DNA of 64,000 nt from Pseudomonadota bacterium (GTDB taxonomy: Bacteria; Pseudomonadota; Gammaproteobacteria; Steroidobacterales; Steroidobacteraceae), in NCBI GenBank assembly GCA_023391335.1, contig JAEWBG010000101.1:124001-188000 (forward strand), in the 5' to 3' direction. The first letter of the stretch is position 1. Each line of letters starts with the position of its first letter. The notes beneath the pieces are model-generated. The model ran no database searches. It was not told the origin of the DNA and worked only from the letters and a program-made list of their open reading frames with translations. A program made the translations under genes and the position numbers. Shown here one piece after another: positions 34,122-42,416 of the stretch.

Positions 34122-34221
34122 GAGAATTTCCACGGAGGACACGGAGAGCACGGAGATGCGGATAAAACGGGACATCATGTTGTATTTCTCTGTGTTCTCT
34201 GCGACCTCCGTGGAGATATTC
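34122..34221. repeat. CACGGAG-family inverted-arm element (spoT-ridA gap)
   Basis: The left arm 34122-34156 contains CCACGGAGGACACGGAGAGC followed by ACGGAGAT (words every 9 bp). The right arm 34184-34221, read in reverse, contains CTCCACGGAGGTCGCAGAGA followed by ACACAGAG. The arms are inverted with a 27-bp centre. The outer ends AGAATTTC and GATATTCT also mirror each other. Confidence 0.8.
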
Positions 34222-34261
34222 TGATATCACCAACGCGCGTGCATAATTGCGCGAGCTTCCA

Positions 34262-34290
34262 GTCACCGTCCGCTATCCGCTAGTCACCAG
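34262..34290. repeat. TATCCGC-family single arm (upstream of ridA)
   Basis: GTCACCGTCCGCTATCCGCT and then AGTCACCAGG match the right arm of the TATCCGC elements. No left arm is visible. A CACGGAG element ends 40 bp upstream, so two repeat families meet in one gap. The arm ends about 9 bp before the ridA ATG. Confidence 0.6.
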
Positions 34291-34298
34291 GTTTGCTC

Positions 34299-34682
34299 AT
34301 GCCTCGCACCATCATCTCCACGCCGAACGCACCGAAAGCTGTCGGCACCTATTCGCAAGCAGTCAAAGTCGGTCGCACGGTTTACGTCTCCGGGCAGATC
34401 GCGCTGGATCCGGTGAGCGGTGAGATGGTGCAAGGCCCCATCGACGCGCAGATTCGTCGCGTGTTCGACAATCTGAAAGCGATTGCGGAAGCGGCAGGCG
34501 GTTCGCTCGCCAGCATCGTGAAGCTGAATGTCTTTTTGACTGATCTGAATAACTTCGCGCTGTTGAACAAGATCATGTCGGAGTACATCAGTGAGCCGTA
34601 CCCCGCACGCGCAGCGATTGGCGTGGCCTCGTTACCTAAAGGCGCCACTGTCGAGATGGATTGCGTGCTGGAATTGGAATAA
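34299..34682 (+). CDS. ridA: RidA family enamine/imine deaminase
   Basis: The 127-residue protein from ATG 34299 (MPRTIISTPNAPKAVGTYSQ) has the RidA hallmarks GPYSQ-like GTYSQAVKVG, VYVSGQIALDP and the catalytic-site arginine near YPARAAIGVASLPKGATVEM. It hydrolyses reactive 2-aminoacrylate and related imines formed by PLP enzymes. A TTG two codons earlier is an alternative start. The order spoT-ridA-recG is common in gammaproteobacteria. Confidence 0.95.
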   Translation: MPRTIISTPNAPKAVGTYSQAVKVGRTVYVSGQIALDPVSGEMVQGPIDAQIRRVFDNLKAIAEAAGGSLASIVKLNVFLTDLNNFALLNKIMSEYISEPYPARAAIGVASLPKGATVEMDCVLELE

Positions 34683-34797
34683 GCAGGACGAGCACTCACA
34701 CCAATGGTGGGTGCTGAACGCGTCAGATGGAATTGATTGCAGTGCAGACAGCCGCGAAATTGCAGGTGTGTTCGTTAGTACTTGATCAACATTCGCC

Positions 34798-36900
34798 GTG
34801 CCACAGGTAGCTTCAGGACCACCCGCTTCCGCGCCTGAGCTTCGGCCCGTCACGAGTCTGCGGGGCGTCGGCGAAAGTCTCGCGGAACGTCTCGCCAAAC
34901 TCGGGGTTTCAACGCTGCAGGACTTGTTATTCCTGCTGCCGCTGCGTTACGAGGATCGCACTCAGCTCGTTCCTCTCGGCGCGTTGCAAGCTGGCATGCG
35001 GGCCGTCGTCGAAGGCGAGGTCTTGCTTACCGAGATTGCGTATCGCGGTCGCCGACAATTGCTCTGTCGCATCGGCGATGGGTCCGGCTCGCTCACGCTG
35101 CGTTTCTTTCATTTCTCGACCTCGCAGCAACAGAATCTCGCACGAGGCGCGCGCATCCGCTGTTACGGAGAAATTCGACGCGGCATGACGGGCTTAGAAA
35201 TCGTGCATCCGGAATATCGACGCGTCAGCGCGGACAGCACGATCAACGACGATGCGCTCACGCCTGTGTATCCGCTGACCGAAGGCATTCAGCAGGGCCG
35301 GCTGCGACAGCTCACGCAAATGGCGTTACGCGAGGTTGCACTTAGGCGTCTTGCCGATCTCGTGCCCGCATCGCTCCTCGATGAGCTGCGCCTGATGCCG
35401 TTGCACGAAGCACTCGCGTACGTACATCGACCTCCGCGCGATGCAGATGTGGTCGCGCTCACGACGGGACAGCATCCGGCACAGCGTCGCTTGGCCTTCG
35501 AGGAATTGCTCGCACACCAACTGAGTCTGCGGCAACTGCGTCGCGAGATTCAGCGGGATCCGGGCTGGTCGTTGAACGCCCGCGAGCCATCCCTGGTGAG
35601 AGCGTTGCTCGGCGCACTTCCTTTCAAACCAACCGGTGCGCAAGCGCGCGCCTGGTCCGAAATCGAGAAGGATCTGCGGCAACCGAGCCCGATGCTGCGG
35701 CTCGTGCAAGGCGATGTCGGTTGCGGAAAAACACTCGTGGCTGCCCTGGCGGCGGCGCGTGCAGTCGAGTGCGGATTCCAGGCAGCGGTCATGGCGCCCA
35801 CGGAATTGCTTGCGGAACAGCATGCGCGCAACTTCACCTCATGGTTCGAGAAACTTGGCGTGCCGCTCGCGCTGTTGACGGGCAAGCGCGGCGCCGCTCG
35901 CACGCGTGCGCTCGAAGAGATTGCCACCGGTGCCGCACGCATCGCGATAGGCACGCACGCGCTTTTTCAAGAAGGCGTGCAATTCAACAAGCTGGGCCTG
36001 GTGATCGTCGATGAGCAGCATCGCTTCGGCGTTCATCAACGGTTGATGTTGCGCGAGAAGGGCATGGCGGATGGCAAGTTCCCGCATCAGCTCATCATGA
36101 CTGCGACACCCATTCCGCGAACGCTGGCCATGACGGCATACGCAGACCTCGACGTATCGATCATCGACGAACTGCCGCCGGGTCGCACGCCGGTGAAGAC
36201 CGTCGCGTTGCCCGAAAACCGTCGCGATGAAATCGTGGTGCGCATTCGCGATCAATGTCGACACGGTCGGCAAGCGTATTGGGTATGTCCGCTCGTCGAA
36301 GAATCCGATCAGCTCGAAGCCCAAGCAGCCGAAGCAACGGCGGCGGCGCTGGCAGAAGCACTATCGGAGCTGAGAGTGGGCCTGGTGCATGGGCGCATGG
36401 CCGCCCGCGAGAAGGAAGAAGTGATGTCGCGCTTCAAGGCGGGCAGTGTCGATCTGCTGGTCGCGACCACCGTGATTGAAGTAGGCGTCGATGTGCCGAA
36501 TGCCAGTTTGATGGTGATCGAGAACGCCGAGCGCATGGGACTCGCGCAACTACATCAACTGCGTGGGCGCGTCGGACGCGGAGCCGTGGAAAGCACATGC
36601 GTGTTGCTGTATCGCGCGCCGCTGACCGAAATCGCACGCGAGCGATTGGCCGTGATGCGCGCAACAAACGACGGTTTCGAGATCTCACGTCGCGATCTCG
36701 AACTGCGCGGTCCGGGCGAACTGCTCGGCACGCGGCAAACGGGGCTCATGCAAATGCGAGTCGCGGATTTGGTGCGCGATGCCGACCTGCTGCCCAAAGT
36801 TCAGCAAGCTGCCGAATTGATGCTGAACTCGAATGCGGCCACCATAGCGCCGCTGCTGCGCCGCTGGATTGGGCACGGCGAACGATTTGGGCGTGTTTGA
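34798..36900 (+). CDS. recG: ATP-dependent DNA helicase RecG
   Basis: The 700-residue helicase (GTG start at 34798, MPQVASGPPASAPELRP) has an N-terminal wedge/OB domain (VTSLRGVGESLAERLAKLGV). Superfamily 2 motifs follow: Walker A GDVGCGKT, DEQHRFGVHQR (motif II, DEQH), TATPIPRTL (motif III) and GRVGRGAVESTC (motif VI). It reverses stalled forks and processes R-loops. The 115-bp gap after ridA has a weak hairpin near 34690-34715 and no gene. Confidence 0.97.
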   Translation: MPQVASGPPASAPELRPVTSLRGVGESLAERLAKLGVSTLQDLLFLLPLRYEDRTQLVPLGALQAGMRAVVEGEVLLTEIAYRGRRQLLCRIGDGSGSLTLRFFHFSTSQQQNLARGARIRCYGEIRRGMTGLEIVHPEYRRVSADSTINDDALTPVYPLTEGIQQGRLRQLTQMALREVALRRLADLVPASLLDELRLMPLHEALAYVHRPPRDADVVALTTGQHPAQRRLAFEELLAHQLSLRQLRREIQRDPGWSLNAREPSLVRALLGALPFKPTGAQARAWSEIEKDLRQPSPMLRLVQGDVGCGKTLVAALAAARAVECGFQAAVMAPTELLAEQHARNFTSWFEKLGVPLALLTGKRGAARTRALEEIATGAARIAIGTHALFQEGVQFNKLGLVIVDEQHRFGVHQRLMLREKGMADGKFPHQLIMTATPIPRTLAMTAYADLDVSIIDELPPGRTPVKTVALPENRRDEIVVRIRDQCRHGRQAYWVCPLVEESDQLEAQAAEATAAALAEALSELRVGLVHGRMAAREKEEVMSRFKAGSVDLLVATTVIEVGVDVPNASLMVIENAERMGLAQLHQLRGRVGRGAVESTCVLLYRAPLTEIARERLAVMRATNDGFEISRRDLELRGPGELLGTRQTGLMQMRVADLVRDADLLPKVQQAAELMLNSNAATIAPLLRRWIGHGERFGRV

Positions 36901-36905
36901 TCACG

Positions 36906-37862
36906 ATGAGCTCTCCTTACATTTCAGTGCGGGATCGCGTGCGGTGGCTCGGCCATCGGCTCTCGGCCACCTCATTCGTGACCGACACGCTTCCGGCCGC
37001 GGGTGCGCGGCTGCGCGCCTATGCTCAACTCACTCGTCTGAATCGCCCCATCGGCATTTGGCTGCTGCTGTGGCCGGTGTTGTGGGCGCTGTGGCTGTCA
37101 TCCGCCGGTCATCCCGATCCGAAGGTGTTTGTGATCTTCGTTCTGGGTGTCGTGCTTACGCGTTCTGCCGGCTGCGCGATCAACGACTACGCGGATCGCA
37201 ATTTCGATGGCCACGTCAAGCGCACGCGCGATCGCCCGTTGGTGACCGGGCAGATCGATCCGATCGAAGCCGTCGGACTATGCATTGCGCTGGGATTGAT
37301 CGCGCTCGGCGCAGTCCTCACGTTGAATCACCTCACGCAGCTACTGGCACTCGGTGGCGCTGTCTTGGTGATGACCTATCCGTTCATGAAGCGATTTTTC
37401 CCGCTGCCGCAGTTCTATCTTGGTGCGGCGTTCACGTGGTCGGTCCCGATGACCTTCGCAGCGCAGACGGGTGCAGTGCCAAGACTTGCGTGGCTGGTGT
37501 TCTTCGCGGGTCTCTTGTGGACGATGGCTTACGACACGATGTACGCGATGGTCGATCGCGACGATGACCGCAAACTCGGCATTCGTTCGAGCGCGATCCT
37601 GTTCGGCGATGCCGACCGATTCATCATCGGCATCATGCAACTGATGTGCTTACTCGCTCTGTGGTTGGCTGGGAAGGAACTCAAATTGACCGAGTGGTAC
37701 GCGAGCGGACTTGCGGCGGCCGCGATATTCGCCCTGTATGAACAGTTTCTGATCCGCAATCGCAAACCGGAACTGTGCTTCAAGGCGTTTCTCAATAACA
37801 ACTATTTCGGTATGTCGATCTTTGTCGGCATCGCGCTTGAGTATTTGTTCGCGGCGAAATGA
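36906..37862 (+). CDS. ubiA: 4-hydroxybenzoate polyprenyltransferase UbiA
   Basis: The 318-residue membrane enzyme attaches the polyprenyl tail to 4-hydroxybenzoate in ubiquinone synthesis. Both Asp-rich motifs are visible: NDYADRNFDGHVKRTRDRPL and YDTMYAMVDRDDDRKLGI. The start is ATG 36906. A soluble stretch of about 30 residues (MSSPYISVRDRVRWLGHRLS) precedes the first helix and is longer than in E. coli UbiA. The start lies 5 bp after the recG stop, so the two may be co-transcribed. ubiC is not present. Confidence 0.95.
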   Translation: MSSPYISVRDRVRWLGHRLSATSFVTDTLPAAGARLRAYAQLTRLNRPIGIWLLLWPVLWALWLSSAGHPDPKVFVIFVLGVVLTRSAGCAINDYADRNFDGHVKRTRDRPLVTGQIDPIEAVGLCIALGLIALGAVLTLNHLTQLLALGGAVLVMTYPFMKRFFPLPQFYLGAAFTWSVPMTFAAQTGAVPRLAWLVFFAGLLWTMAYDTMYAMVDRDDDRKLGIRSSAILFGDADRFIIGIMQLMCLLALWLAGKELKLTEWYASGLAAAAIFALYEQFLIRNRKPELCFKAFLNNNYFGMSIFVGIALEYLFAAK

Positions 37863-37865
37863 GAA

Positions 37866-38018
37866 GGAGAATCTCCACGGAGGACACAGAGAGCACGGAG
37901 ATTTGAAAATCCAACTGACCAACACAGAAGGCTGGAGATGCTCCTTGAGCAGCCGTGGCTTTCGACGCAATTGTTCTCTTTCCTCCGTGTGCTCCGTGAT
38001 CTCCGTGGAAATATTCTT
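37866..38018. repeat. CACGGAG-family inverted-arm element (ubiA-comF gap)
   Basis: The left arm (37866-37902) contains CTCCACGGAGGACACAGAGA followed by GCACGGAGAT. The right arm (37974-38018), read in reverse, contains TCCACGGAGATCACGGAGCA followed by CACGGAGG. The centre is about 70 bp. It fills the gap between the convergent ubiA and comF genes, and no intrinsic terminator with a T-run is seen there. Confidence 0.8.
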
Positions 38019-38022
38019 CCCG

Positions 38023-38769
38023 TCAGGCCCTAGCCACAGCCCACACTTCAATATGCTCAGCGCCCGCACGGCGTAATACGCGAGCAATTTCGTTCACGGT
38101 GCTGCCAGTTGTCACGACATCGTCGATGATCGCAACACGCTTTGAGTCGACGTCACCCGTCACTTCGAACGCCCCGCGCACATTGCGGCGTCGCTCTTTG
38201 CGCTTGAGTCCGACTTGCTCGGTCGTTTCCCGAACGCGGGTAAGCACATCGGTGCGCACCGGAATGCGAACCACACCAGCAATCGCGCGTGCGAGTTCGT
38301 GCGCCTGGTTGTATCCGCGAGTTCGATAACGAGACGCTCCGAGCGGCACGGGGATCATGAGGTCGGGGATTGGATATCGGCGTTCAAGCCATGCTTGCGC
38401 GAACAGCGTTCCGCATACGCGACCGCATGAGACCTGATTACCGAACTTGAGCCGCTGAATTAGATGATCGAGCGGATACTCATATCGGTAGGGAATGAAG
38501 CTGGCGTCGAAATTCGGCAAATGCTTCTGGCAGCGTCCACACAGCGTCCCAGGATCCGTGTACTGCAAAGGCAGCGCGCATAGCGGACACGCGTTCGCGA
38601 TTCTCGGAAGATCCCCCGCGCAGGGCGAGCAAATATCGAGCAGCGGCTGCGCCTCGCCGCGGCATAACACGCATGTGCTAGGCCAAAGGCGCTGTGCATT
38701 GCGTAGCCAATGGTGAACCCGATCGATCAGTCGCGGTTGACACGCCTGCGTTGCATCCAAATACTGCAT
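38023..38769 (-). CDS. comF: ComF family phosphoribosyltransferase-like protein
   Basis: The 248-residue protein has an N-terminal zinc-ribbon region (CVLCRGEAQPLLDICSPC, then CPLCALPL and LCGRC) and a C-terminal PRTase fold with the PRPP motif VAIIDDVVTTGSTVNEIARV and the family block PVPLGASRYRTRGYNQAHEL. ComF proteins support DNA uptake in competent bacteria, but close homologues occur widely in gammaproteobacteria next to bioB, as here. It is divergent from bioB across 77 bp. Confidence 0.93.
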   Translation of the reverse strand: MQYLDATQACQPRLIDRVHHWLRNAQRLWPSTCVLCRGEAQPLLDICSPCAGDLPRIANACPLCALPLQYTDPGTLCGRCQKHLPNFDASFIPYRYEYPLDHLIQRLKFGNQVSCGRVCGTLFAQAWLERRYPIPDLMIPVPLGASRYRTRGYNQAHELARAIAGVVRIPVRTDVLTRVRETTEQVGLKRKERRRNVRGAFEVTGDVDSKRVAIIDDVVTTGSTVNEIARVLRRAGAEHIEVWAVARA

Positions 38770-38846
38770 TCGGCCTCCTCTGTGCCGCAGAGGGTAGGCG
38801 TTTCCATGTGCATTCCCGCCAGCTGTTTCTCAGGAAAAATCGACGA

Positions 38847-39890
38847 ATGAGCGCGCAATTGTCTTCCGCCTTGCTCAACAAGTTGGGCGAAGTCCGCACC
38901 GATTGGACACTGGATGAGGTGCGCGAGCTATTTGCACTGCCGTTCGCCGACCTGATGTATCACGCGCAACGCATCCACCGAGCGAACTTCGATCCGAATG
39001 AAGTGCAGGTGAGCACGTTGCTATCGATCAAGACCGGTGCGTGCCCGGAAGACTGTTCTTACTGCTCGCAGAGCATTCGTTTCGAAACCGGCTTGAAGTC
39101 CGAACCGCTGATGGACGCCGAGACCGTCCTGAGCAAAGCGCGCGCTGCGAAAGCCAACGGTGCGACACGATTCTGCATGGGTGCCGCTTATCGCAGCCCC
39201 AAGCCGAAGCAATTGGCGCAGATCATCGAGATGATCAAAGCGGTCCGCGGCCTGGGAATGGAAACCTGCGCCACCCTCGGGATGCTCACGGCAGAACAAG
39301 CGCAGCTACTGAAAGAGGCCGGCCTGGACTACTACAACCACAACCTCGATACGTCCGAAACCCACTACAAGAGCGTGGTGACGACGCGCACCTATCAAGA
39401 TCGTCTGGACACGTTGGCCGCCGTGCGCGCGGCAGGCATCAACGTGTGTTGCGGCGGCATCATGGGCATGGGCGAAACCGAGCTGGATCGCGCGCAGTTG
39501 CTACATACGCTCGCAACGCTCCCCGAACATCCGCAAAGCGTGCCGATCAACCAACTCATGCAAGTGCCGGGTACCCCGCTGCATGGCGCCGCGAAACCCG
39601 ATGCGCTCGAGTTCGTGCGCGTGATTGCCGTCGCACGGCTTCTCATGCCGAAATCGCACGTGCGTCTATCTGCAGGCCGCAATGAAATGAGCCAGGAAAC
39701 ACAAGCGCTGTGCTTTTTGGCAGGCGCGAATTCGATCTTCTACGGCGAAAAACTGCTCACGACCGAAAATCCGGATCAGCAGCACGATCGAGAACTCTTT
39801 CAGCGCTTAGGAATTCGTGCCGAAGCGCCGCGCGATCTGGCCGACTATCACGCTGGCCTCAGGAACGACGCCGAAGTCTTGGTCGTTTAA
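38847..39890 (+). CDS. bioB: Biotin synthase
   Basis: The 347-residue radical SAM enzyme inserts sulfur into dethiobiotin. The [4Fe-4S] ligands are Cys66, Cys70 and Cys73 in GACPEDCSYCSQS. The second cluster region is seen in NHNLDTSETHYKSVVTTRTY and the C-terminal RLSAGRNEM arginine motif. ATG 38847 follows AGGAAAAATCGACGA. Its stop lies 8 bp before bioC. Confidence 0.97.
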   Translation: MSAQLSSALLNKLGEVRTDWTLDEVRELFALPFADLMYHAQRIHRANFDPNEVQVSTLLSIKTGACPEDCSYCSQSIRFETGLKSEPLMDAETVLSKARAAKANGATRFCMGAAYRSPKPKQLAQIIEMIKAVRGLGMETCATLGMLTAEQAQLLKEAGLDYYNHNLDTSETHYKSVVTTRTYQDRLDTLAAVRAAGINVCCGGIMGMGETELDRAQLLHTLATLPEHPQSVPINQLMQVPGTPLHGAAKPDALEFVRVIAVARLLMPKSHVRLSAGRNEMSQETQALCFLAGANSIFYGEKLLTTENPDQQHDRELFQRLGIRAEAPRDLADYHAGLRNDAEVLVV

Positions 39891-39898
39891 CGGCTGCC

Positions 39899-40768
39899 AT
39901 GGCCGCACCCCACGAGTTCGAACTCGATCCGCGTCGGGTTCGACGTGCGTTCGATCGTGCAGCGCGTACTTACGATCGCGCGGCCGCGGTACAAGGCGAA
40001 ATTCGTTCGCGCTTACTCGAGCGATTGGATCTCATTCGCCTGCAGCCGAAGACCGTCTTGGATTTGGGTGCCGGAACCGGCGTGGGGGCACGCGCACTGA
40101 AAGATCGGTACCCTGCTGCGCAGGTCATCGCGCTCGATTCCTCTTTAGGCATGCTGCAGCGAGCACGCATCCATCAGCGCTGGCTCAAACCGTTCCGAAC
40201 GCTCGCAGCCGATGCCGCCAAGTTGCCGCTCAGAGAGGGCAGCGTCGATCTGGTGATCTCAAATCTAATGCTCGAATGGTGTTCACAACCGGACGCCGTC
40301 TTTCGCGAGCTTCGCCGCGTCGCTCGGCCGCAGGGATTGGTGATGTTCACCACGCTGGGGCCGGACACCCTGAAAGAACTACGCGCGGCAACCACTCAGG
40401 TCTGGGGACAAGCGCAACTGCATCGCTTCATCGATATGCATGACATCGGCGACGCATTAATGCGCGCGGGATTCGCTGATCCGGTTATGGACACCGAAAC
40501 GCTAGGAGTGACGTTCGCTTCCGTGCGGTCGTTGGTCGACGAACTGAAGCAGACTGGCGCGCTTTCGCATCGACCGTTGCGCCCCGGACTGACGAGCCAT
40601 CGCCGGCTGCGCACTTTGGAAGATCGGTTTCCGCCGGAAAAGGCGCCGCACCGATTCACGTTAGAGGTCGTATACGGTCACGCTTGGGTTCCCACCGGGA
40701 CTCGGACCAGGCGAACAGATGCTGAGTTCGCAATTCCGCTCACCTCCATCGGGAGGCGGATGGTTTAA
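39899..40768 (+). CDS. bioC: Malonyl-ACP O-methyltransferase
   Basis: The 289-residue SAM methyltransferase shows VLDLGAGTGVGARALKDRYP (motif I), LISNLMLEWCSQPDAVFREL-type region and FTTLGPDTLKELRAATTQVW, which are typical of BioC. It masks malonyl-ACP as a methyl ester so that fatty acid synthase can build the pimeloyl chain of biotin. bioF, bioH and bioD, which often lie between bioB and bioC, are missing, so the locus is a bioB-bioC pair. The start is ATG 39899. Confidence 0.93.
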   Translation: MAAPHEFELDPRRVRRAFDRAARTYDRAAAVQGEIRSRLLERLDLIRLQPKTVLDLGAGTGVGARALKDRYPAAQVIALDSSLGMLQRARIHQRWLKPFRTLAADAAKLPLREGSVDLVISNLMLEWCSQPDAVFRELRRVARPQGLVMFTTLGPDTLKELRAATTQVWGQAQLHRFIDMHDIGDALMRAGFADPVMDTETLGVTFASVRSLVDELKQTGALSHRPLRPGLTSHRRLRTLEDRFPPEKAPHRFTLEVVYGHAWVPTGTRTRRTDAEFAIPLTSIGRRMV

Positions 40769-40936
40769 TTTTTATGCGCTTTCTGTAGTGATTTCGCGGC
40801 CAAATCGGTGTATTGAGTAGAATTTCTTAATCATTCTGGAATACCAGAACGGACCTGGAACTTCCCGGTAGCGGCGGAATTGCGACAGATCGCCTTCGCT
40901 CTGGTGTGAGCGACGCGTCGAATCTAGGGGGCGTCG

Positions 40937-41446
40937 GTGCATTTGCAGGCTTGGTGCGAAGTGCGTTCGCAGGGTTCTGACGCTCTGGTCTTGGAGCTTC
41001 GCCCTCGTTGTTCGCTTACACCCGCCGCAGCCCGAATCTTCATCGCCATGGTGGGCGGGACCACCTTTGCGGTCGCGGCGTTCTTTACGTTGCAGGGTTT
41101 CTGGCCGGTTCTCCCATTTGCCGGACTGGAAGTCGCTCTGCTCGTTTGGGCCACGAGCATGTCGATGCGCAATCGTCGCGAGCTAGAAACCATCTACATC
41201 GACGCCGACCGCATCACGATCAGGCACATCGGAGTGAAAGGCGAAGCGGTTTCAGTATTTCCTCGGCATTGGGCGAGGGTTACACTCCACGCCCCGCCAA
41301 CGGCGCTCCACCCCAGTCGACTCCTGCTCGAGTCGCACGGCCGCGCCCGTGAGGTGGGCCGGTTCCTTACAGAGGATGAGCGCCGCGCTCTCGCGGTTCG
41401 GCTCAAGCAACTGGTCGGGAATTTAAACGAATCGCCCACGCTGTAG
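40937..41446 (+). CDS. DUF2244 membrane protein
   Basis: The 169-residue protein (GTG start 40937) has a short N-terminal strand region (LVLELRPRCSLTPAAARIFI), two adjacent membrane helices (about residues 30-75), and a soluble C-terminal domain (ETIYIDADRITIRHIGVKGE). This is the DUF2244 layout. Such genes commonly accompany cytochrome c oxidase genes in proteobacteria, suggesting an accessory role. No function has been established. The upstream gap 40769-40936 has AT-rich promoter-like sequence but no clear pair of boxes. Confidence 0.85.
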   Translation: MHLQAWCEVRSQGSDALVLELRPRCSLTPAAARIFIAMVGGTTFAVAAFFTLQGFWPVLPFAGLEVALLVWATSMSMRNRRELETIYIDADRITIRHIGVKGEAVSVFPRHWARVTLHAPPTALHPSRLLLESHGRAREVGRFLTEDERRALAVRLKQLVGNLNESPTL

Positions 41447-41552
41447 GGTGCGGTGTGGCGATGAACTGCGGGCATCGACATCGTGTGATGTCATGTTCGC
41501 CCAGCTGCCGTTCGTCGTCAGCATGACAAGAAACTTGGGAGCATTGGCGCCA

Positions 41553-42410
41553 ATGTCGAAGACTCTGAAACTTGCCGCAGTCGCACTTGCAGCCAGCCTG
41601 CCGTGCAGCGCGGCGTTCGCGGCTTGGGAATTGAACATGCCGAAAGGCGTGACTGAACTGAGCCGCGACATTCACGGCCTGCACATGATGATTTTTTGGG
41701 TCTGCACCGTCATCGCCGTGGTGGTCTTCGGCGCCATGATCTATTCGATGGTCAAGTTCCGGCAATCGAAAGGCGCGGTTGCCGCGCAGTTCGATCACAG
41801 CACCAAAGCCGAAATCATCTGGACCGTCATCCCGATCGCCATTCTGGTGTTCATGGCCGTCCCCGCTGCGGAAACGCTGGTGAAGATCGAAGACACACGT
41901 AATTCCGAGCTGACGGTGAAAGTCACCGGTTATCAGTGGAAATGGCATTACGACTATCTCGAGCAGGGCGTGAATTACTTCTCGACGCTGGCGCGCACCA
42001 GCAATGCAGCCCGCCAGCTCCACTCGGGCATCGACCCGAACAGCGTCGATAACTACTTGCTCGAGGTCGACCATCCGCTCGTCGTCCCCGTCGGCAAAAA
42101 AGTGCGCATCCTGCTGACTTCGAGCGATGTGATTCACGCCTGGTGGGTGCCTCAGTTCGGCATGAAGAAAGATGCGATCCCGGGCTATGTGAACGAACTT
42201 TGGTTCCGCGCCGACGTGCCGGGCGTCTATCGCGGTCAATGTGCCGAGTTGTGCGGTCGCGATCACGGCTTCATGCCGGTGGTCGTCGAAGCGAAGCCTG
42301 AGGCCGAGTTCGATGCCTGGCTCAAGGCGCAACAGCAAAACGCACAACCCCAACAGCAAGTCGCGTCGGTTCAAGGCGCAGCGGCGGCCACGGTCGCCAA
42401 GGCGGAGTAA
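41553..42410 (+). CDS. ctaC: Cytochrome c oxidase subunit II
   Basis: The product is 285 residues from ATG 41553 (MSKTLKLAAVALAASLPCSA), with a signal peptide ending near AAFA. Two membrane helices, then a cupredoxin domain with the CuA ligands Cys230 and Cys234 in GQCAELCGRDHGFMP and the upstream His in SDVIHAWWVPQFGM. It accepts electrons from cytochrome c. The longer frame to 41448 gives a poor N-terminus. No C-terminal cytochrome c domain is present, so this is an aa3-type subunit II. The tail is Ala/Gln-rich. Confidence 0.97.
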   Translation: MSKTLKLAAVALAASLPCSAAFAAWELNMPKGVTELSRDIHGLHMMIFWVCTVIAVVVFGAMIYSMVKFRQSKGAVAAQFDHSTKAEIIWTVIPIAILVFMAVPAAETLVKIEDTRNSELTVKVTGYQWKWHYDYLEQGVNYFSTLARTSNAARQLHSGIDPNSVDNYLLEVDHPLVVPVGKKVRILLTSSDVIHAWWVPQFGMKKDAIPGYVNELWFRADVPGVYRGQCAELCGRDHGFMPVVVEAKPEAEFDAWLKAQQQNAQPQQQVASVQGAAAATVAKAE

Positions 42411-42416
42411 GTCGAG

